Shown one piece after another: positions 31,459 through 42,690 of a DNA stretch of 64,000 bases (position 1 is the stretch's first letter; each line of letters opens with the position of its first letter). This DNA comes from Brevundimonas goettingensis (GTDB lineage Bacteria; Pseudomonadota; Alphaproteobacteria; Caulobacterales; Caulobacteraceae). The notes beneath the pieces were generated by a model, which was given only the letters and a program-made list of their open reading frames with translations, searched no databases and was not told where the DNA came from. The translations under genes and the position numbers were made by a program. The stretch covers positions 3,147,001-3,211,000 of the forward strand of contig NZ_CP062222.1 in NCBI RefSeq assembly GCF_017487405.1. Direction: 5' to 3'.

Positions 31459-33378
31459 TCAGGTTTCCGACCAGCCGCAGTCCTTGCCGCGGTTCTGCTC
31501 GGTCAGCCAGGCGTTCAGCGGGGCGAAATAGTCGATGATGGCGGTGGCGTCGTTGCCGGTCTCGCCGGTGAAGGCCTGCATGGCCTCGGGCCAGGGCTTG
31601 GACTGTCCCATCTCCAGCATGGCGTTGAAGCGGCGTCCGACCTCTTCATTGCCATAGGTCGAACAGCGATGCAGCGGCCCGGTCCACCCTTCCATCTTGC
31701 AGGCCGCGCGCTGGAACTGGAACTGGTAGATCGCCGCCAGGAAGTAGCGGGTGTAGGGCACCGCGGCCGGCACGTGATATTTGGCGCCCGGATCGAAGGC
31801 GTCGGCGGGACGCGGCCCCGGCGCGACAAGGCCTTGATATTTCAGCATGTCCGCGTTCCAGGCGACGTTATACTGATCCGGCGTCGTCTCGCCCGAGAAC
31901 ACGCCCCAGCGCCAGCGGTCGACCATCAGGCCGAACGGCAGGAAGGCGATCTTGTCCAGCGCCATCTTGAGCAGGAAGGGGATGTCCTCATCCGCGCCCG
32001 GCGTCGTCTTCAGCAGCCCGATCTGGTTCAGATAGGTCGGCGTCAGGGCCGACAGGCCGATGAAGTCCCCGATCGCCTCGTGGAAGCCGTCGTTGGCCCC
32101 GTTGCGGAACAGCATGGGCTGATCCTTGTAGGCGCGCTGATAGTAGTTGTGCCCCAGCTCGTGGTGCACGGTGTAGAAGTCGTCGGCATTGACCTGGGTG
32201 CACATCTTGATGCGCACGTCTTCGAGGTTGTCGACGTCCCAGGCCGAGGCGTGGCAGACCACTTCGCGGTCGCGCGGCCGCACGATCTGGGACCGCTCCC
32301 AGAAGGTCTGGGGCAGGGGCGCGAGGCCCAGCGATTTGTAGAAGCCCTCGCCGGTCTGGACCATTTTCGTGGCGTCATAGCCGGCGTCGGTCAGCAGTTT
32401 TGTCAGGTCGTAGCTGCTCTGGCCGCCCGTCGCCGGGGCGACGACGTCATAGATGTTGCCCCACTGCTGCGACCACATATTGCCCAGCAGGTCGGCGCGG
32501 ATCGGGCCGGTCTTCGGCTGGACCGCATCGCCGTATTTCGCGTTGAGCCGCGCCCGGACATAGCAGTGCAGGTTCACATAGAAGGGCTTCACCTGGGCCC
32601 AGAGACGGTCCGTCTCCTTCGCGAAATCGTCGGGCGCCATATCATAGCCGGCGCGCCACATGGCCCCGGTGTCGGCGAAGCCCAGCTCGCGCGAGCCCTC
32701 GTTGGCGATCTCGACCATCCGGGCGTAGTCCGGCTTCATTCCCGGCGAAACGGTGCGCCAGCCTTCGTACAGGGCCTTGGTCTCGGCCGGGTCGCGGCTT
32801 TCGGCGATCAGGACATTGGCGTCGTCGAGGGTGATCTCCTTGCCCTTGAACGCGAACTTGCCGGTCGAATAGGTCGAGTCCAGCCGGGTGGTGATCTGGG
32901 CCAACTCGGCCGCCGCGCCCGGGCGGTTCGGCGCCGGCAGGACGATGCCGAGGCGCAGCAGGTTCAGCTTGCGCCGCACGTCGTCGGGAACCTGGACGTC
33001 ATTGAACCGGGCGGCCTCATTGGCCAGCTGGACCTGCAGCTCGGTCACCTCGGCATTGACCTTGGCCTCAAGCCACATGGTGTCGAAGGTGATGTTGGTC
33101 GCCCGGGTCCAGGCGACGCGCTGCTGATATTCGCTGATGGTCGCCAGCCTGGTCTCAGCCTCGGCGATGAAGGCCGTCGCGCCAGCGGCGGTCACGGGCT
33201 GTTCGGCGACGGCGGCGGCATCGGCGGCGGCGGGAGCCGCTTCCCCTGCAGCGGCGGCGGCGTCCGCCGCGGCGGCATCGGCCAAGGCGGCGGCGTCAGC
33301 GGCGCGATCGGCGGTGGTCGCGCAGCCGGCGAGACCCAGGGCGCCGGCGGCGACGGCGGCCAAGAGATATGATTTCAT
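31459..33378 (-). CDS. M2-family zinc metallopeptidase (ACE-like peptidyl-dipeptidase), lipoprotein
   Basis: 639 aa. Lipobox in LAAVAAGALGLAGCATT, then an Ala-rich linker of ~60 residues (poly-Ala/Asp/Glu). The catalytic domain has the HExxH motif in TVHHELGHNYY with the third zinc ligand Glu in GFHEAIGDFIGLSA, the arrangement of angiotensin-converting-enzyme (M2) peptidases. YTRYFLAAIYQFQFQRA near the C-terminus is also ACE-typical. Acts outside the cytoplasmic membrane on peptides. ATG at 33378 has GGAGAGGG 4 bases upstream. Intact. Confidence 0.93.
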   Translation of the reverse strand: MKSYLLAAVAAGALGLAGCATTADRAADAAALADAAAADAAAAAGEAAPAAADAAAVAEQPVTAAGATAFIAEAETRLATISEYQQRVAWTRATNITFDTMWLEAKVNAEVTELQVQLANEAARFNDVQVPDDVRRKLNLLRLGIVLPAPNRPGAAAELAQITTRLDSTYSTGKFAFKGKEITLDDANVLIAESRDPAETKALYEGWRTVSPGMKPDYARMVEIANEGSRELGFADTGAMWRAGYDMAPDDFAKETDRLWAQVKPFYVNLHCYVRARLNAKYGDAVQPKTGPIRADLLGNMWSQQWGNIYDVVAPATGGQSSYDLTKLLTDAGYDATKMVQTGEGFYKSLGLAPLPQTFWERSQIVRPRDREVVCHASAWDVDNLEDVRIKMCTQVNADDFYTVHHELGHNYYQRAYKDQPMLFRNGANDGFHEAIGDFIGLSALTPTYLNQIGLLKTTPGADEDIPFLLKMALDKIAFLPFGLMVDRWRWGVFSGETTPDQYNVAWNADMLKYQGLVAPGPRPADAFDPGAKYHVPAAVPYTRYFLAAIYQFQFQRAACKMEGWTGPLHRCSTYGNEEVGRRFNAMLEMGQSKPWPEAMQAFTGETGNDATAIIDYFAPLNAWLTEQNRGKDCGWSET

Positions 33379-33453
33379 GAGACCCTCTCCAGCAAGGCCG
33401 GCATCGGAGGCCTCGTCGCCGGTTCCGTCAACCCCGGCTGGCGGGGCCCGCCT

Positions 33454-34152
33454 TCACTTCGGATAGACGCAGGTCCCCAGACCCTGAACGCGCACGGCCC
33501 GCGCCGCCGCCTGGATGCGCGCCGCGCGGCGGCGGACATAGGGTCCCGGCCTGGCGGCGTCATAGCGGCGGGGACTGGGCAGGATGGCCGCCAGCCGGGC
33601 CGCCTGCTGCGGCGTCAGGTCACGCGCCGACTTGCCGAACCAGTGCCGCGAGGCGGCTTCCGCGCCATAGACGCCCGGCGCCCATTCGGCGACGTTCAGA
33701 TAGGTCTCCATGATCCGGCGCTTGCCCCAGACACCCTCGATCAGGATGGTGTAGCCCGCTTCCAGACCCTTCCTGACCCAGTCGCGCGACGGCCAGAGGA
33801 AGACGTTCTTGGCGGTCTGCTGGCTGATGGTCGAGCCGCCGCGGATTTTTCCGCCGTCGTCGTTGTGATCCAGCGCCTTCTGGATGGCCTTGAAGTCGAA
33901 GCCGCTGTGCGAACAGAAGCGCGCGTCCTCGGCGCCGATGGCCGAATAGACGAGGTTGGGCGAGATGTCGTCGAGGCCGCGCCAACGGTAGTCCATGCCC
34001 TTTCCGCCCACCAGCTGCTGCAGCATCAACACCGTCATCGGCGGCGGCAGGACGGCGTGAACCAGCACTCCGCCGATGGGCAGGAAGCACAGCACCAGAA
34101 AGACGATCAGAAACGGACGGCTGCGCCGCCCCAGTTTTGGAACCCCGAACAT
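33454..34152 (-). CDS. mtgA: Monofunctional biosynthetic peptidoglycan transglycosylase
   Basis: GT51 enzyme that polymerises lipid II. 232 aa: a membrane anchor (PFLIVFLVLCFLPIGGVLVHAVL) then the GT51 motifs IGAEDARFCSHSGFDFKAIQKAL (catalytic Glu in AEDARF), RGGSTISQQTAKNVFLWPSRDWVRKGLE and RIMETYLNVAEWAPGVYGAEAASRHWFG. The usual length for MtgA. ATG at 34152 overlaps nothing; neighbours are unrelated. Confidence 0.94.
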   Translation of the reverse strand: MFGVPKLGRRSRPFLIVFLVLCFLPIGGVLVHAVLPPPMTVLMLQQLVGGKGMDYRWRGLDDISPNLVYSAIGAEDARFCSHSGFDFKAIQKALDHNDDGGKIRGGSTISQQTAKNVFLWPSRDWVRKGLEAGYTILIEGVWGKRRIMETYLNVAEWAPGVYGAEAASRHWFGKSARDLTPQQAARLAAILPSPRRYDAARPGPYVRRRAARIQAAARAVRVQGLGTCVYPK

Positions 34153-34201
34153 GGCCCCATGTTCGTCATCCCTGCCCCCAAGGCAAGAGTGCTGGCAAGG
34201 C

Positions 34202-34366
34202 TCACTCCGCGTTGACGTCCCACAGGAAGACCACCGCCAGTCCGACGACCAGCACCGCCCCGATGATGGCCACGACCAGACAGCCGAGGGCGAACACCGG
34301 CGTCGGCGCGGGCTTGCGGGCCTGGGTTCGGGTCTTGGGCGGACGCTCGCCAAATCGAGGGCTCAT
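34202..34366 (-). CDS. Small C-terminally anchored membrane protein
   Basis: 54 aa from ATG 34366 (MSPRFGERPPKTRTQARKPAPTP, then hydrophobic VFALGCLVVAIIGAVLVVGLAVVFLW). An ATG at 34441 would add 25 Pro/Ser-rich residues but overlaps the WD40 gene. The basic N-terminus implies cytoplasmic N, membrane C-tail. No ribosome-binding site stands out. Function unknown. Confidence 0.5.
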   Translation of the reverse strand: MSPRFGERPPKTRTQARKPAPTPVFALGCLVVAIIGAVLVVGLAVVFLWDVNAE

Positions 34367-34406
34367 TCCCCGACGATGCGGCCGAATCTCCGGGGCTGTC
34401 GAGGAG

Positions 34407-35375
34407 TCAGGCTTCGGCGACCCCGGCGTTTCCGTCTTCATCGGCCCAGGCGACGCGCTGGCCGTTCGGGCTCATGGCCAGGGCGCAGATGGCCGCGCCG
34501 CGCTCGGCCTTGAGGAACCGCAGCCCTTGGCCGGCCGGGTCGGCCCACCAGACGCGGCCGTCGCTGAGGCCGGCGGCCATGACCCCCTGCTTCGGCTGGC
34601 CGGCGACCAGGGTCACCAGACTGCCCTCGTCATAGCCGATCTCGGTCGCCTCCTTGCCCATCGGCCCAGTGGCGCCGACGAAGGGCCAGAGCACCGCCCC
34701 TTGCGCCCCCGAGGTGGCCATCAGCCGCCCGTCGGACAGGAAGGCCACGCTGCGCACCTTGGACGGATAGCCGCCCATCCGCATGTCCCTGGAATCCTTC
34801 AGTCGCCAGCCATGCAGCTGCGCGTCCTGCATGGTTGAGATGAGGAAGGCGCCGTCGGGCGAGAAGGCGATGCCGGTGTGCGATCCGGCCCATTTCAGCA
34901 GGGTCGGCTTCTGCTGGGCGATCCGGGCGTACCAGAGGGCCGCGCCGCCGTAGGTCGAGGTCGCGATCCGGCGGCCCTTGGGATCGAAGGCCACGCCGGA
35001 CACCGTCCGCTCATGTTCGAAGTCACGGCGGAAGCCCATGTCGGTCGCATCGATCACCGACAGGGTCTTGCCCGAGGAAAAGGCGATCAGCTTCGTCTCG
35101 GCCGAGGCGTCGATGGCGTCGATCCACTGGCTCTTTGCCGAGGTGGCCAGCACCCCGGCCTCCATCTTCCGGCTCCAGATCACCCGGCCGTCGTCGCCGC
35201 CGGTGACGATCCCGTCGCCCGAGGGATGCAGGGCCGCGCACAGGATCGCCCCGTCGTGGACCGCGTTATACGACCCGTCCTCGAACCGCACCGATCCATC
35301 ACCCAGGGCGAAGACGGCGCCGTCCCTGTCGAACAGGGCGGCGGTGATCTGGGCGTCGAAGGCGAACTGGCTCAT
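34407..35375 (-). CDS. WD40-repeat protein
   Basis: 322 aa composed of beta-propeller blades: LCAALHPSGDGIVTGGDDGRVIWSR, VSGVAFDPKGRRIATSTYGGAALWY, GIAFSPDGAFLISTMQDAQLHGWRL, VRSVAFLSDGRLMATSGAQGAVLWP, ICALAMSPNGQRVAWADEDG. No signal peptide: a cytoplasmic scaffold or chaperone-like protein. ATG 35375 is chosen; one 12 bases earlier (35387) is possible. It is close to cobW, and I recall the two genes as neighbours in Caulobacter relatives, hinting at a metal-related role (inference). Confidence 0.82.
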   Translation of the reverse strand: MSQFAFDAQITAALFDRDGAVFALGDGSVRFEDGSYNAVHDGAILCAALHPSGDGIVTGGDDGRVIWSRKMEAGVLATSAKSQWIDAIDASAETKLIAFSSGKTLSVIDATDMGFRRDFEHERTVSGVAFDPKGRRIATSTYGGAALWYARIAQQKPTLLKWAGSHTGIAFSPDGAFLISTMQDAQLHGWRLKDSRDMRMGGYPSKVRSVAFLSDGRLMATSGAQGAVLWPFVGATGPMGKEATEIGYDEGSLVTLVAGQPKQGVMAAGLSDGRVWWADPAGQGLRFLKAERGAAICALAMSPNGQRVAWADEDGNAGVAEA

Positions 35376-35470
35376 GGCGTGTGACATAGAGGTCCGGACG
35401 CCGGGGTCAACGCCGGACCTTGACGCCGAAGCCGGGCTTGGCGAGGTTTCCGAAAACGGGGGAAGCCATC

Positions 35471-35881
35471 ATGAACACGTTCAAACGTCGGATCCGCGCG
35501 GCGGCGCTGATCGCCGCAAGCGTCGGAGCCGCCGGCGCCGCCTCGGCCCAGACCCTGACCAACCGCGACACCGCCGGTTGGACCGAAGTCGGTCCGGTCG
35601 AGCACGTGACCTATTTCGTCCTGCCGTCCAGCATCGCGCGCGACGGCCAGACGGTGCGCTTCCTCATGAAGGCGGATATCCCGTCGGGGATGGGGGAAGA
35701 CGCCCCCAACACCGTCGTCGCCGAGATCGTCGTCGATTGCGCGACCCGGACGATCGGCAGGGGGACCACCGAAATCTACAGCGCCGCGCGTTTCCTGGCG
35801 ACAGAGCCACACGACGCCGCGCTGGGCCCGGCGTCGGACCCCGGCCAGACCCTGCTGATCGAGCACGTCTGCAAGGCCTGA
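35471..35881 (+). CDS. Secreted protein, adhesin-E-like
   Basis: 136 aa. Signal peptide MNTFKRRIRAAALIAASVGAAGAASA; the mature part WTEVGPVEHVTYFVLPSSIARDGQTVRFLMKADIP ... VVAEIVVDCATRTI has the W-x-V, Y-x-LxxSI, VRFLMK pattern and single Cys pair (with the C-terminal HVCKA) of the small surface-adhesin-E-like domain. Convergent with cobW, whose stop is 8 bases away. Function unknown. Confidence 0.62.
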   Translation: MNTFKRRIRAAALIAASVGAAGAASAQTLTNRDTAGWTEVGPVEHVTYFVLPSSIARDGQTVRFLMKADIPSGMGEDAPNTVVAEIVVDCATRTIGRGTTEIYSAARFLATEPHDAALGPASDPGQTLLIEHVCKA

Positions 35882-35888
35882 CCCAAGG

Positions 35889-37058
35889 TCAGGCGGCGCA
35901 ACTCTCGAACCCGGCGCGGATCGCGGCCTCGTCGAGGTCGCGGCCGATGAAGACGGCGCGGGACCAGCGGCGTTCGGTCGGACCCCATTCGCGCTGAAGG
36001 TCGCCCTCCAGGATCATGTGCACGGCCTGGAAGACCAGACGGCGCTCCTCGCCCTCGACATTGATGATGCCCTTGGCGCGCAGGATGTTCTGGCCCTGCT
36101 CGCCCAGCAGCCGGTCCAGCCAGGCGGTGAATTTCTGACCGTTCAGCGGGCCGTCGACCGAGACCGAGATCCCCTTGATGTCGTCGGCATGATCGTGCCC
36201 ACGGGCCCCGGAAACGGACCCCGAAACATGGTCCGACCCGTCCGATGAGTCCGGATGGTGCGCATGGTCATGCCCATGATGGTCGTGGTCGTGGCCATGA
36301 TCGTGCCCGTGATGGTCGTGGCCGCAGTGTTCGTCATGGACGTGGCCAGCCTCCCCATGGGCAGGGTTGGCGAACTCCGGATTGACGTCGAGGATCCGCT
36401 CCAGATCGAAGCCGTGCAGGCCCAGCACCTGATCAAGCGGCACATTGGCCCGTTCGGCGCGGGTGATGGGGGCCAGCGGGTTCAGCTTCCTCAGCCGCTG
36501 CTCGACCGCCGTCAACTCGGCCTCCGAGGCCAGGTCGGTCTTGTTCAGGATGATGCGGTCGGCGAAGGCCACCTGCTCGCGCGCCTCTTTCGAGTCGTCG
36601 AGACGGGCCATGACGTGTTTGGCGTCGACCAGGGCGGTGACGCTGTCCAGCCGGGTCTTGGCCTTGACGTCCTCGTCGACGAAGAAGGTCTGGGCCACCG
36701 GGCCGGGATCGGCCAGACCCGTGGTCTCCACGATGATGGCGTCGAAGGCCGGCTTGCCGGGACGCTGGCGCTTCATCAGGCCGGCGACGACGCGGATCAG
36801 GTCGCCGCGCACCGTGCAGCAGACGCAGCCGTTGTTCATCTCGAACACGTCCTCGTCCGCGCCGACGACCAGATCGTTGTCGATGCCGATCTCGCCGAAC
36901 TCATTGACGATGACGGCGTAACGCTTGCCGTGATCCTCGGTCAGAATCCGGTTCAGCAGGGTCGTCTTGCCCGCCCCCAGATAGCCGGTCAGGACGGTGA
37001 CGGGGATCTTGCCGTTGGCGGCGGCGGCAGAGGCGGGGGCGTCGAGGGTCGAGGTCAT
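35889..37058 (-). CDS. CobW/COG0523-family GTP-dependent metallochaperone with His-rich linker
   Basis: 389 aa. Walker [16 protein letters not shown], the metal-binding CxCC motif in [13 protein letters not shown], Walker B-type [14 protein letters not shown] guanine motif, and a C-terminal CobW_C domain ([12 protein letters not shown]...EWGPTERRW). Residues ~240-290 form a His/Asp-rich run ([15 protein letters not shown] and more) that should bind Zn, Ni or Co. These proteins load metals into target enzymes, often under zinc limitation; the linker suggests storage or buffering. I see no clear Zur box upstream. Confidence 0.92.
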   Translation of the reverse strand: MTSTLDAPASAAAANGKIPVTVLTGYLGAGKTTLLNRILTEDHGKRYAVIVNEFGEIGIDNDLVVGADEDVFEMNNGCVCCTVRGDLIRVVAGLMKRQRPGKPAFDAIIVETTGLADPGPVAQTFFVDEDVKAKTRLDSVTALVDAKHVMARLDDSKEAREQVAFADRIILNKTDLASEAELTAVEQRLRKLNPLAPITRAERANVPLDQVLGLHGFDLERILDVNPEFANPAHGEAGHVHDEHCGHDHHGHDHGHDHDHHGHDHAHHPDSSDGSDHVSGSVSGARGHDHADDIKGISVSVDGPLNGQKFTAWLDRLLGEQGQNILRAKGIINVEGEERRLVFQAVHMILEGDLQREWGPTERRWSRAVFIGRDLDEAAIRAGFESCAA

Positions 37059-37085
37059 AGGCCGCTAGATGGCGGCTCCGACCCG

Positions 37086-37114
37086 CGAAGGGAAGAGGCG
37101 CCCCCTTCCCTTCG
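37086..37114 (-). terminator. Hairpin between aguB and cobW
   Basis: Perfect 10-bp stem CGAAGGGAAG / CTTCCCTTCG, 9-base loop, just past the aguB stop. No T-run follows, so it may be an attenuator or transcript stabiliser rather than a terminator. Confidence 0.45.
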
Positions 37115-37126
37115 TCAGTTCGTGGC

Positions 37127-37998
<872 letters not shown>

Positions 37999-37999
<1 letters not shown>

Positions 38000-38997
38000 C
38001 AGGCAGGCTCCTGCTGGGAGATGCAGTGGAAGGACCCGCCGCCGGTCAGGATGGCCTTGGACGGCAGGGGGATGATCTCGTGGTCCGGGAAGACGGTGGC
38101 CAAGGCCTCGCAGGCCAGACGGGCGGCCATGGCGTTGCCATAGGTGGGGACGATCACGGCGCCGTTGGCGATGAGGAAATTCATGTGGCTGGCCGGGACC
38201 GGACGCTCGTCGGCGTCGACGACCATGCCCGGCGAGGGGATGCGCAGGACCTTGAGGGGCGTTCCCTCGGCGTCGGTCGAGGCGGTGATCGCGGCGGCGC
38301 AGGCGTCATAGGCCTCGGCGTTGGGATCATTGGTCCCGAAGGCGATCGGACAGGCGACGACGCCCGGCGCGACGAAACGGGCCAGATTGTCGACATGGCC
38401 GTCGGTGTGGTCGTTGAGCAGGCCGTCGCCCAGCCAGATGATCTTGCGCGCGCCCAGCGCCTCTTCCAGCACGATGCCTGCGGTGTTTTCCTGCCAGCCC
38501 TTGTTCCGGTTCGGATTCAGCAGGCACTGGCGCGTGGTCAGGATGGTGCCCAGACCGTCGTGGTCCAGCGATCCGCCTTCCAGAATGGCGCTGTGCCGCG
38601 TCAGGGGCACGCCAGAGAACGCGCCGATCTGCGCGGCGACCTCGGTGTCGTGCTCATAGATATATTTCTCGCCCCAGCCGTTGAACTCGAAGGCGGCGGC
38701 GGTCTTCGAGCCGGGGCCGAAGATCGGACCGGTGTCGCGCAGCCAGATGTCGCCGAACAGGGCCGGGACCACGGTCACGTTCTCGACGCCCGCGAAACGC
38801 CCCTGCGTCCCCACCAGGGCCTCCTCGGTCCCGACCATGAGTCTGACCTGTTCGCGACCGGGGCCGGCGAGGGCCAGGACCAGACCCTCGACCTCGTCGC
38901 GTGCCTGTTCCAGGTCGTCCCACAGCTCGGGATGGCTCGGCCAGCCGACCCACATGGCCCGGTGCGGAGCCCATTCGGCGGGAATGACTTGCGACAT
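37999..38997 (-). CDS. aguA: Agmatine deiminase
   Basis: Guanidino-group-modifying enzyme producing N-carbamoylputrescine from agmatine. 332 aa: PAEWAPHRAMWVGWPSHPELW at the start, LRDTGPIFG, LEGGSLDHDGLGTILTTRQCLLNPNRN, WLGDGLLNDHTDGHVDN and the catalytic Cys in TGGGSFHCISQQEP. Operon with aguB gives a two-step route from arginine-derived agmatine to putrescine; no arginine decarboxylase is in the window. Confidence 0.95.
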
Positions 38998-39086
38998 GGG
39001 CGGCGAAATCCTGAGACGGCGCAGGGGGCGCCGGAAAGCGGGTCCAGATAGACATCCGGTCCTGTCGTTTCAATGACAACGGGCCT

Positions 39087-41249
39087 TCAAAGGAAGCTGT
39101 ACGGGTCCACGTCGATGGTCAGCCGCACCGAGGCCGGCACCTTCACCCGGCCCAGCCAGGCGCGCAGGAAGCCCTGCAGATCGACGTCGCGGTCGGCCCG
39201 GACCAGCAGCCGCTTGCGCCGCCGTCCCCGGATGAGGGCCAGGGGGGCGTCGGCGGGGCCATAGACCTCCAGCCGTTCGGCATTGGGAATGGACTGGGCC
39301 AGGGCTTCGGCCGTCTTCTCCACCGCCACCGCGTTCTCGCCCGACAGGATCAGGGCGGCCAGCCGTCCGAACGGCGGCAGGGAGGCCGCCTCCCGCTCGT
39401 CCATCTCGGCCTCGACGAAGCCGTCGCGGTCGCCCGCCGCCAGGGCCCTGAGCACCGGATGTTCGGGCGTCCACGTCTGCAGCAGGGCGCGCCCGGGGAT
39501 CTCCGCCCGCCCGGCCCGTCCGGTCGCCTGGGTCAGGAGCTGGAAGGTCCGCTCGGCCGCACGCAGGTCGCCGCCGCGCAGACCCAGGTCGGCGTCAACC
39601 ACCCCGACCAGGGTCAGCTTGGGGAAGTTGTGCCCCTTGGCCGCCGCCTGGGTGGCGACGAGGATGTCGATCTCGCCGTCGATCATCGACTGGATCAGGG
39701 CGCGAGCCGCCCTGGCGTCCGGCACGGTGTCGGAACTGAACACCGCCGTGCGCGCCTCGGGGAAGAGCTGCCGCACCTCCTCCTCGACCCGCTCGACGCC
39801 CGGCCCCACGGCGACGAGCGAATCCGACGCACCGCAGGACGGGCAGGTCTTCGGCCGGGCCATGGAGAAGCCGGTCAGGTGGCAGACCAGACGGCCGGTG
39901 TAGCGATGCTCGACCAGCCAGCTGTCGGTGTCCGGCGCCGTCAGCCGGTGCCCGCAGGCGCGGCACAGGACCACGGGGGCATAACCGCGCCGGTTGAGGA
40001 ACAGCAGGGTCTGTTCGCCCTTCAGCAGGGTCTCGCCGATGGCTTCGCGCAAGGGGACGGACAGCCAGGTCTGGGGATCGGGCGGGTTCTGGCGCAGGTC
40101 CAGCAGGCGGATGTCTGGCAGGACCGCCGTGCCGTGCCGCGCGCCCAGCTTCAGCCAGCGATAGCGGCCCTGTCCGGCGTTGAAGAGGGTCTCCAGCGAC
40201 GGCGTCGCCGAGGCCAGGACGACCGCCGCCCCCTCGATCCGCGCCCGGGCCACGGCGAGGTCGCGGCCGTGATAGACGAGCCCCTCCTCCTGTTTGAACG
40301 AACTGTCGTGCTCTTCATCGACGACGATCAGCTTCAGGTTCACGAAGGGCAGGAACAGGGCCGAACGCGCCCCGACCACGATGTTGCAGCGGCCGGCGAC
40401 CACCGCCTCCCAGACCTGACGTCGACGCGGCGGGGCGATGCCCGAATGCCATTCGGCCGGGTCGGCGCCGAAACGGTCGGAAAGGCGCGCGATCAGGGCC
40501 TGTGTCAGGGCGATTTCGGGCAGGAGGATCAGGATCTGGGCCGTCGGATCGGCCCTCAGCGCCCGCGCCACGGCCTCCAGATAGGCCTCGGTCTTGCCCG
40601 AGCCCGTGACCCCGTCCAGCAGGAAGGGGGCGAAGCCGCCGGCCTCTACCGCTTCCGCGATGGCCGATGCCGAGGCCGCCTGATCTGCGTTGAGGATCGA
40701 GGGCGCATGGTCCGGATCGGGTGTGTCGAAGGCGGCGACGGCCTCGATCTCGATGACCTCCAGCACCCCGTCGTCGACCAGTCCCTTGACCACGCCCGAC
40801 GACACTCCGGCCGCACGCGCCAGATCCGCACCCGGCATCGAGCGCCCCTCCAGCGTCTCCAGCACCGCCGTGCGCGACGCCGTCGGCCGGGCGGGCTCCC
40901 GCCCCTCGACCCGGCGGACGCGACGTTCGGGCTTCGGGCGCGGCGCGCGCAGCCCCTTAAGGGCGGTCGAGGCCATTTCGCCCGGCGCGCTCAGGGTCCA
41001 GCGGGCGGCCCATTCGACGAAGTCCACCGTGCCGGGCGGCAGGCGCGGATCGTCCAGCACCATCTCCACGGCCTTGAGCCGCCGGTTCGAGCCCGTGGTC
41101 TCGCGCACCTCGGACACGATGCCGCGCATCAGCCGGGGACCGAGGGGCACGGCGACCTGATCGCCACGCTCCACCGCCATCTCGGCGGCGACCTCATAGT
41201 CGAAGGCTTCCGGCACCGGCAGGGGAATGAGGACGGATGCGACTTTCAA
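39087..41249 (-). CDS. priA: Primosomal replication-restart helicase PriA with reduced zinc site
   Basis: 720 aa superfamily 2 DNA helicase that reloads the replisome. 3'-DNA-binding N-domain ([18 protein letters not shown]), Walker [38 protein letters not shown] box [32 protein letters not shown], and [22 protein letters not shown]...[13 protein letters not shown]. The zinc region keeps CRAC, one lone Cys in LVCHLTG and CPSC but lacks three of the eight usual Cys. TTG at 41249 (KVASVLIP) is the only reasonable start. Intact. Confidence 0.95.
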   Translation of the reverse strand: MKVASVLIPLPVPEAFDYEVAAEMAVERGDQVAVPLGPRLMRGIVSEVRETTGSNRRLKAVEMVLDDPRLPPGTVDFVEWAARWTLSAPGEMASTALKGLRAPRPKPERRVRRVEGREPARPTASRTAVLETLEGRSMPGADLARAAGVSSGVVKGLVDDGVLEVIEIEAVAAFDTPDPDHAPSILNADQAASASAIAEAVEAGGFAPFLLDGVTGSGKTEAYLEAVARALRADPTAQILILLPEIALTQALIARLSDRFGADPAEWHSGIAPPRRRQVWEAVVAGRCNIVVGARSALFLPFVNLKLIVVDEEHDSSFKQEEGLVYHGRDLAVARARIEGAAVVLASATPSLETLFNAGQGRYRWLKLGARHGTAVLPDIRLLDLRQNPPDPQTWLSVPLREAIGETLLKGEQTLLFLNRRGYAPVVLCRACGHRLTAPDTDSWLVEHRYTGRLVCHLTGFSMARPKTCPSCGASDSLVAVGPGVERVEEEVRQLFPEARTAVFSSDTVPDARAARALIQSMIDGEIDILVATQAAAKGHNFPKLTLVGVVDADLGLRGGDLRAAERTFQLLTQATGRAGRAEIPGRALLQTWTPEHPVLRALAAGDRDGFVEAEMDEREAASLPPFGRLAALILSGENAVAVEKTAEALAQSIPNAERLEVYGPADAPLALIRGRRRKRLLVRADRDVDLQGFLRAWLGRVKVPASVRLTIDVDPYSFL

Positions 41250-41279
41250 GACCGGCCCGCCTCGGCTAGAAACCCCGCC

Positions 41280-41933
41280 ATGAAACTCTTCCTCGACACC
41301 GCCGACGTCGCCGTCATCAAGGACATGCTGCCCACCGGGATGGTGGACGGCGTGACCACCAATCCGTCGCTGATCGCCAAGTCGGGGAGGAACATCGCCG
41401 AGGTCATCGCTGAAATCTGCGCACTGGTCGAGGGGCCGATCTCCGCCGAGGCCGTGGCGACCGATTTCGAGACCATGGTCAAGGAAGGCGACAAGCTGGC
41501 CGCCATCGCCCCGAACGTCGTGGTCAAGCTGCCCCTGACCTGGGACGGGCTGCGCGCCGCGCGCAACTTCTCGGACAAGGGCATCAAGACCAACGTCACC
41601 CTGTGTTTCTCCGCCGCCCAGGCCATGCTGGCCGCCAAGGCCGGCGCGACCTTCATCTCGCCCTTCGTCGGCCGTCTGGAAGACCACGGCGCCGACGGCA
41701 TCGGCCTGCTGGAGGAAATCCGCGTCCTCTATGATCTGCATGGTTTCGAGACCCAGATTCTGGCCGCATCGCTGCGCAACCCGAACCACGTATCCGCCGC
41801 CGCTGTGGCGGGATCGGACGCAGCCACCCTGCCGGCCGACGTTTTCAAGGCCCTCGTCAAGCACCCCTTAACCGACAAGGGTCTTGATCAATTCCTGGCG
41901 GACTGGGGCAAGACCGGTCAGTCGATCCTGTAG
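41280..41933 (+). CDS. tal: Transaldolase / fructose-6-phosphate aldolase, TalC/FSA type
   Basis: 217 aa, the small transaldolase subfamily. [31 protein letters not shown], the Schiff-base Lys in [14 protein letters not shown], and [35 protein letters not shown]. Works in the non-oxidative pentose phosphate pathway (or cleaves fructose-6-P); sequence alone does not separate the two activities. ATG at 41280, divergent from priA with only ~30 bases between the starts. Confidence 0.93.
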   Translation: MKLFLDTADVAVIKDMLPTGMVDGVTTNPSLIAKSGRNIAEVIAEICALVEGPISAEAVATDFETMVKEGDKLAAIAPNVVVKLPLTWDGLRAARNFSDKGIKTNVTLCFSAAQAMLAAKAGATFISPFVGRLEDHGADGIGLLEEIRVLYDLHGFETQILAASLRNPNHVSAAAVAGSDAATLPADVFKALVKHPLTDKGLDQFLADWGKTGQSIL

Positions 41934-41967
41934 CATACGGCCCGGCGTTTCCGGGAGGAGACGACCG

Positions 41968-42690
41968 TTGAGCGGCACCCGAGACCTTTTCGCCGAGCTG
42001 GAGACCAGTTCCGAGCCGCATTGGCCGGAGGTGCGCGCCTGGCTTCAGGCCAATCCCCAGATCCTGCTGGACGACCGTTCCCTGCTGGAAGAGATCGGGC
42101 TGAAGCCGCACGGCCGTAACGTCGTGGAATTCGGCGCCGCCGCCCTCACCCGGCTGGAAGCCGTGGCCAACCGCGAGGCGGACGCCCGCAAACAGATCGA
42201 GACGGTCGCCCGCGCCAATTTCGCCGCCCAGACCCAGACCCATGTGGCGGCGCTGGACCTGCTGGAGGCCCGCAACCATTCCGACCTGGCCCGCCGTCTG
42301 GATGCGGCCGCACAGGGCCGCTTCGGTCTGGCGGGCGCCGCCATCGCGCTGGAGAAGCCGGGCGGCGTGCCCTTCGGCTGGCGCGCCCTGGAGGTCGGCG
42401 GGGTCGATTCCCTGCTTGGCGACCACGGCCTGACCTGGCTGGGTCCGAATTTCGAAGGGCTGGACCTGTTCGGCGCGGCCGATGAGCAGGTGAGGTCCGT
42501 CGCCCTGATCCGCATGGCACCGGTCTTCGGCGGCGATCCGGCCGGCGACCTCGGCGGCGCCCGCCACGCCATCTGCGCCTTCGGCTCGCCCGAGGAAGAG
42601 GGCTTCACGCCCCAGATGGGCTGCGAGCTCGTCGCCTTCATCGCCCGGGTCGTCGAGCGCACGGCCGAACGCTGGCCGATACTCAATTGA
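41968..42690 (+). CDS. DUF484-family protein upstream of xerC
   Basis: 240 aa, cytoplasmic, with a short N-terminal helix domain (PEVRAWLQANPQILLDDRSLLEEIGL), a coiled coil (LTRLEAVANREADARKQIETVARANF) and a GAF-like C-domain (DEQVRSVALIRMAP, CAFGSPEEEGFTPQMG). This is the DUF484 layout, which is widely found just before xerC. Start is TTG 41968 behind an excellent GGGAGGAG. The stop overlaps the xerC TTG start by 4 bases (TTGA). Confidence 0.87.
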   Translation: MSGTRDLFAELETSSEPHWPEVRAWLQANPQILLDDRSLLEEIGLKPHGRNVVEFGAAALTRLEAVANREADARKQIETVARANFAAQTQTHVAALDLLEARNHSDLARRLDAAAQGRFGLAGAAIALEKPGGVPFGWRALEVGGVDSLLGDHGLTWLGPNFEGLDLFGAADEQVRSVALIRMAPVFGGDPAGDLGGARHAICAFGSPEEEGFTPQMGCELVAFIARVVERTAERWPILN

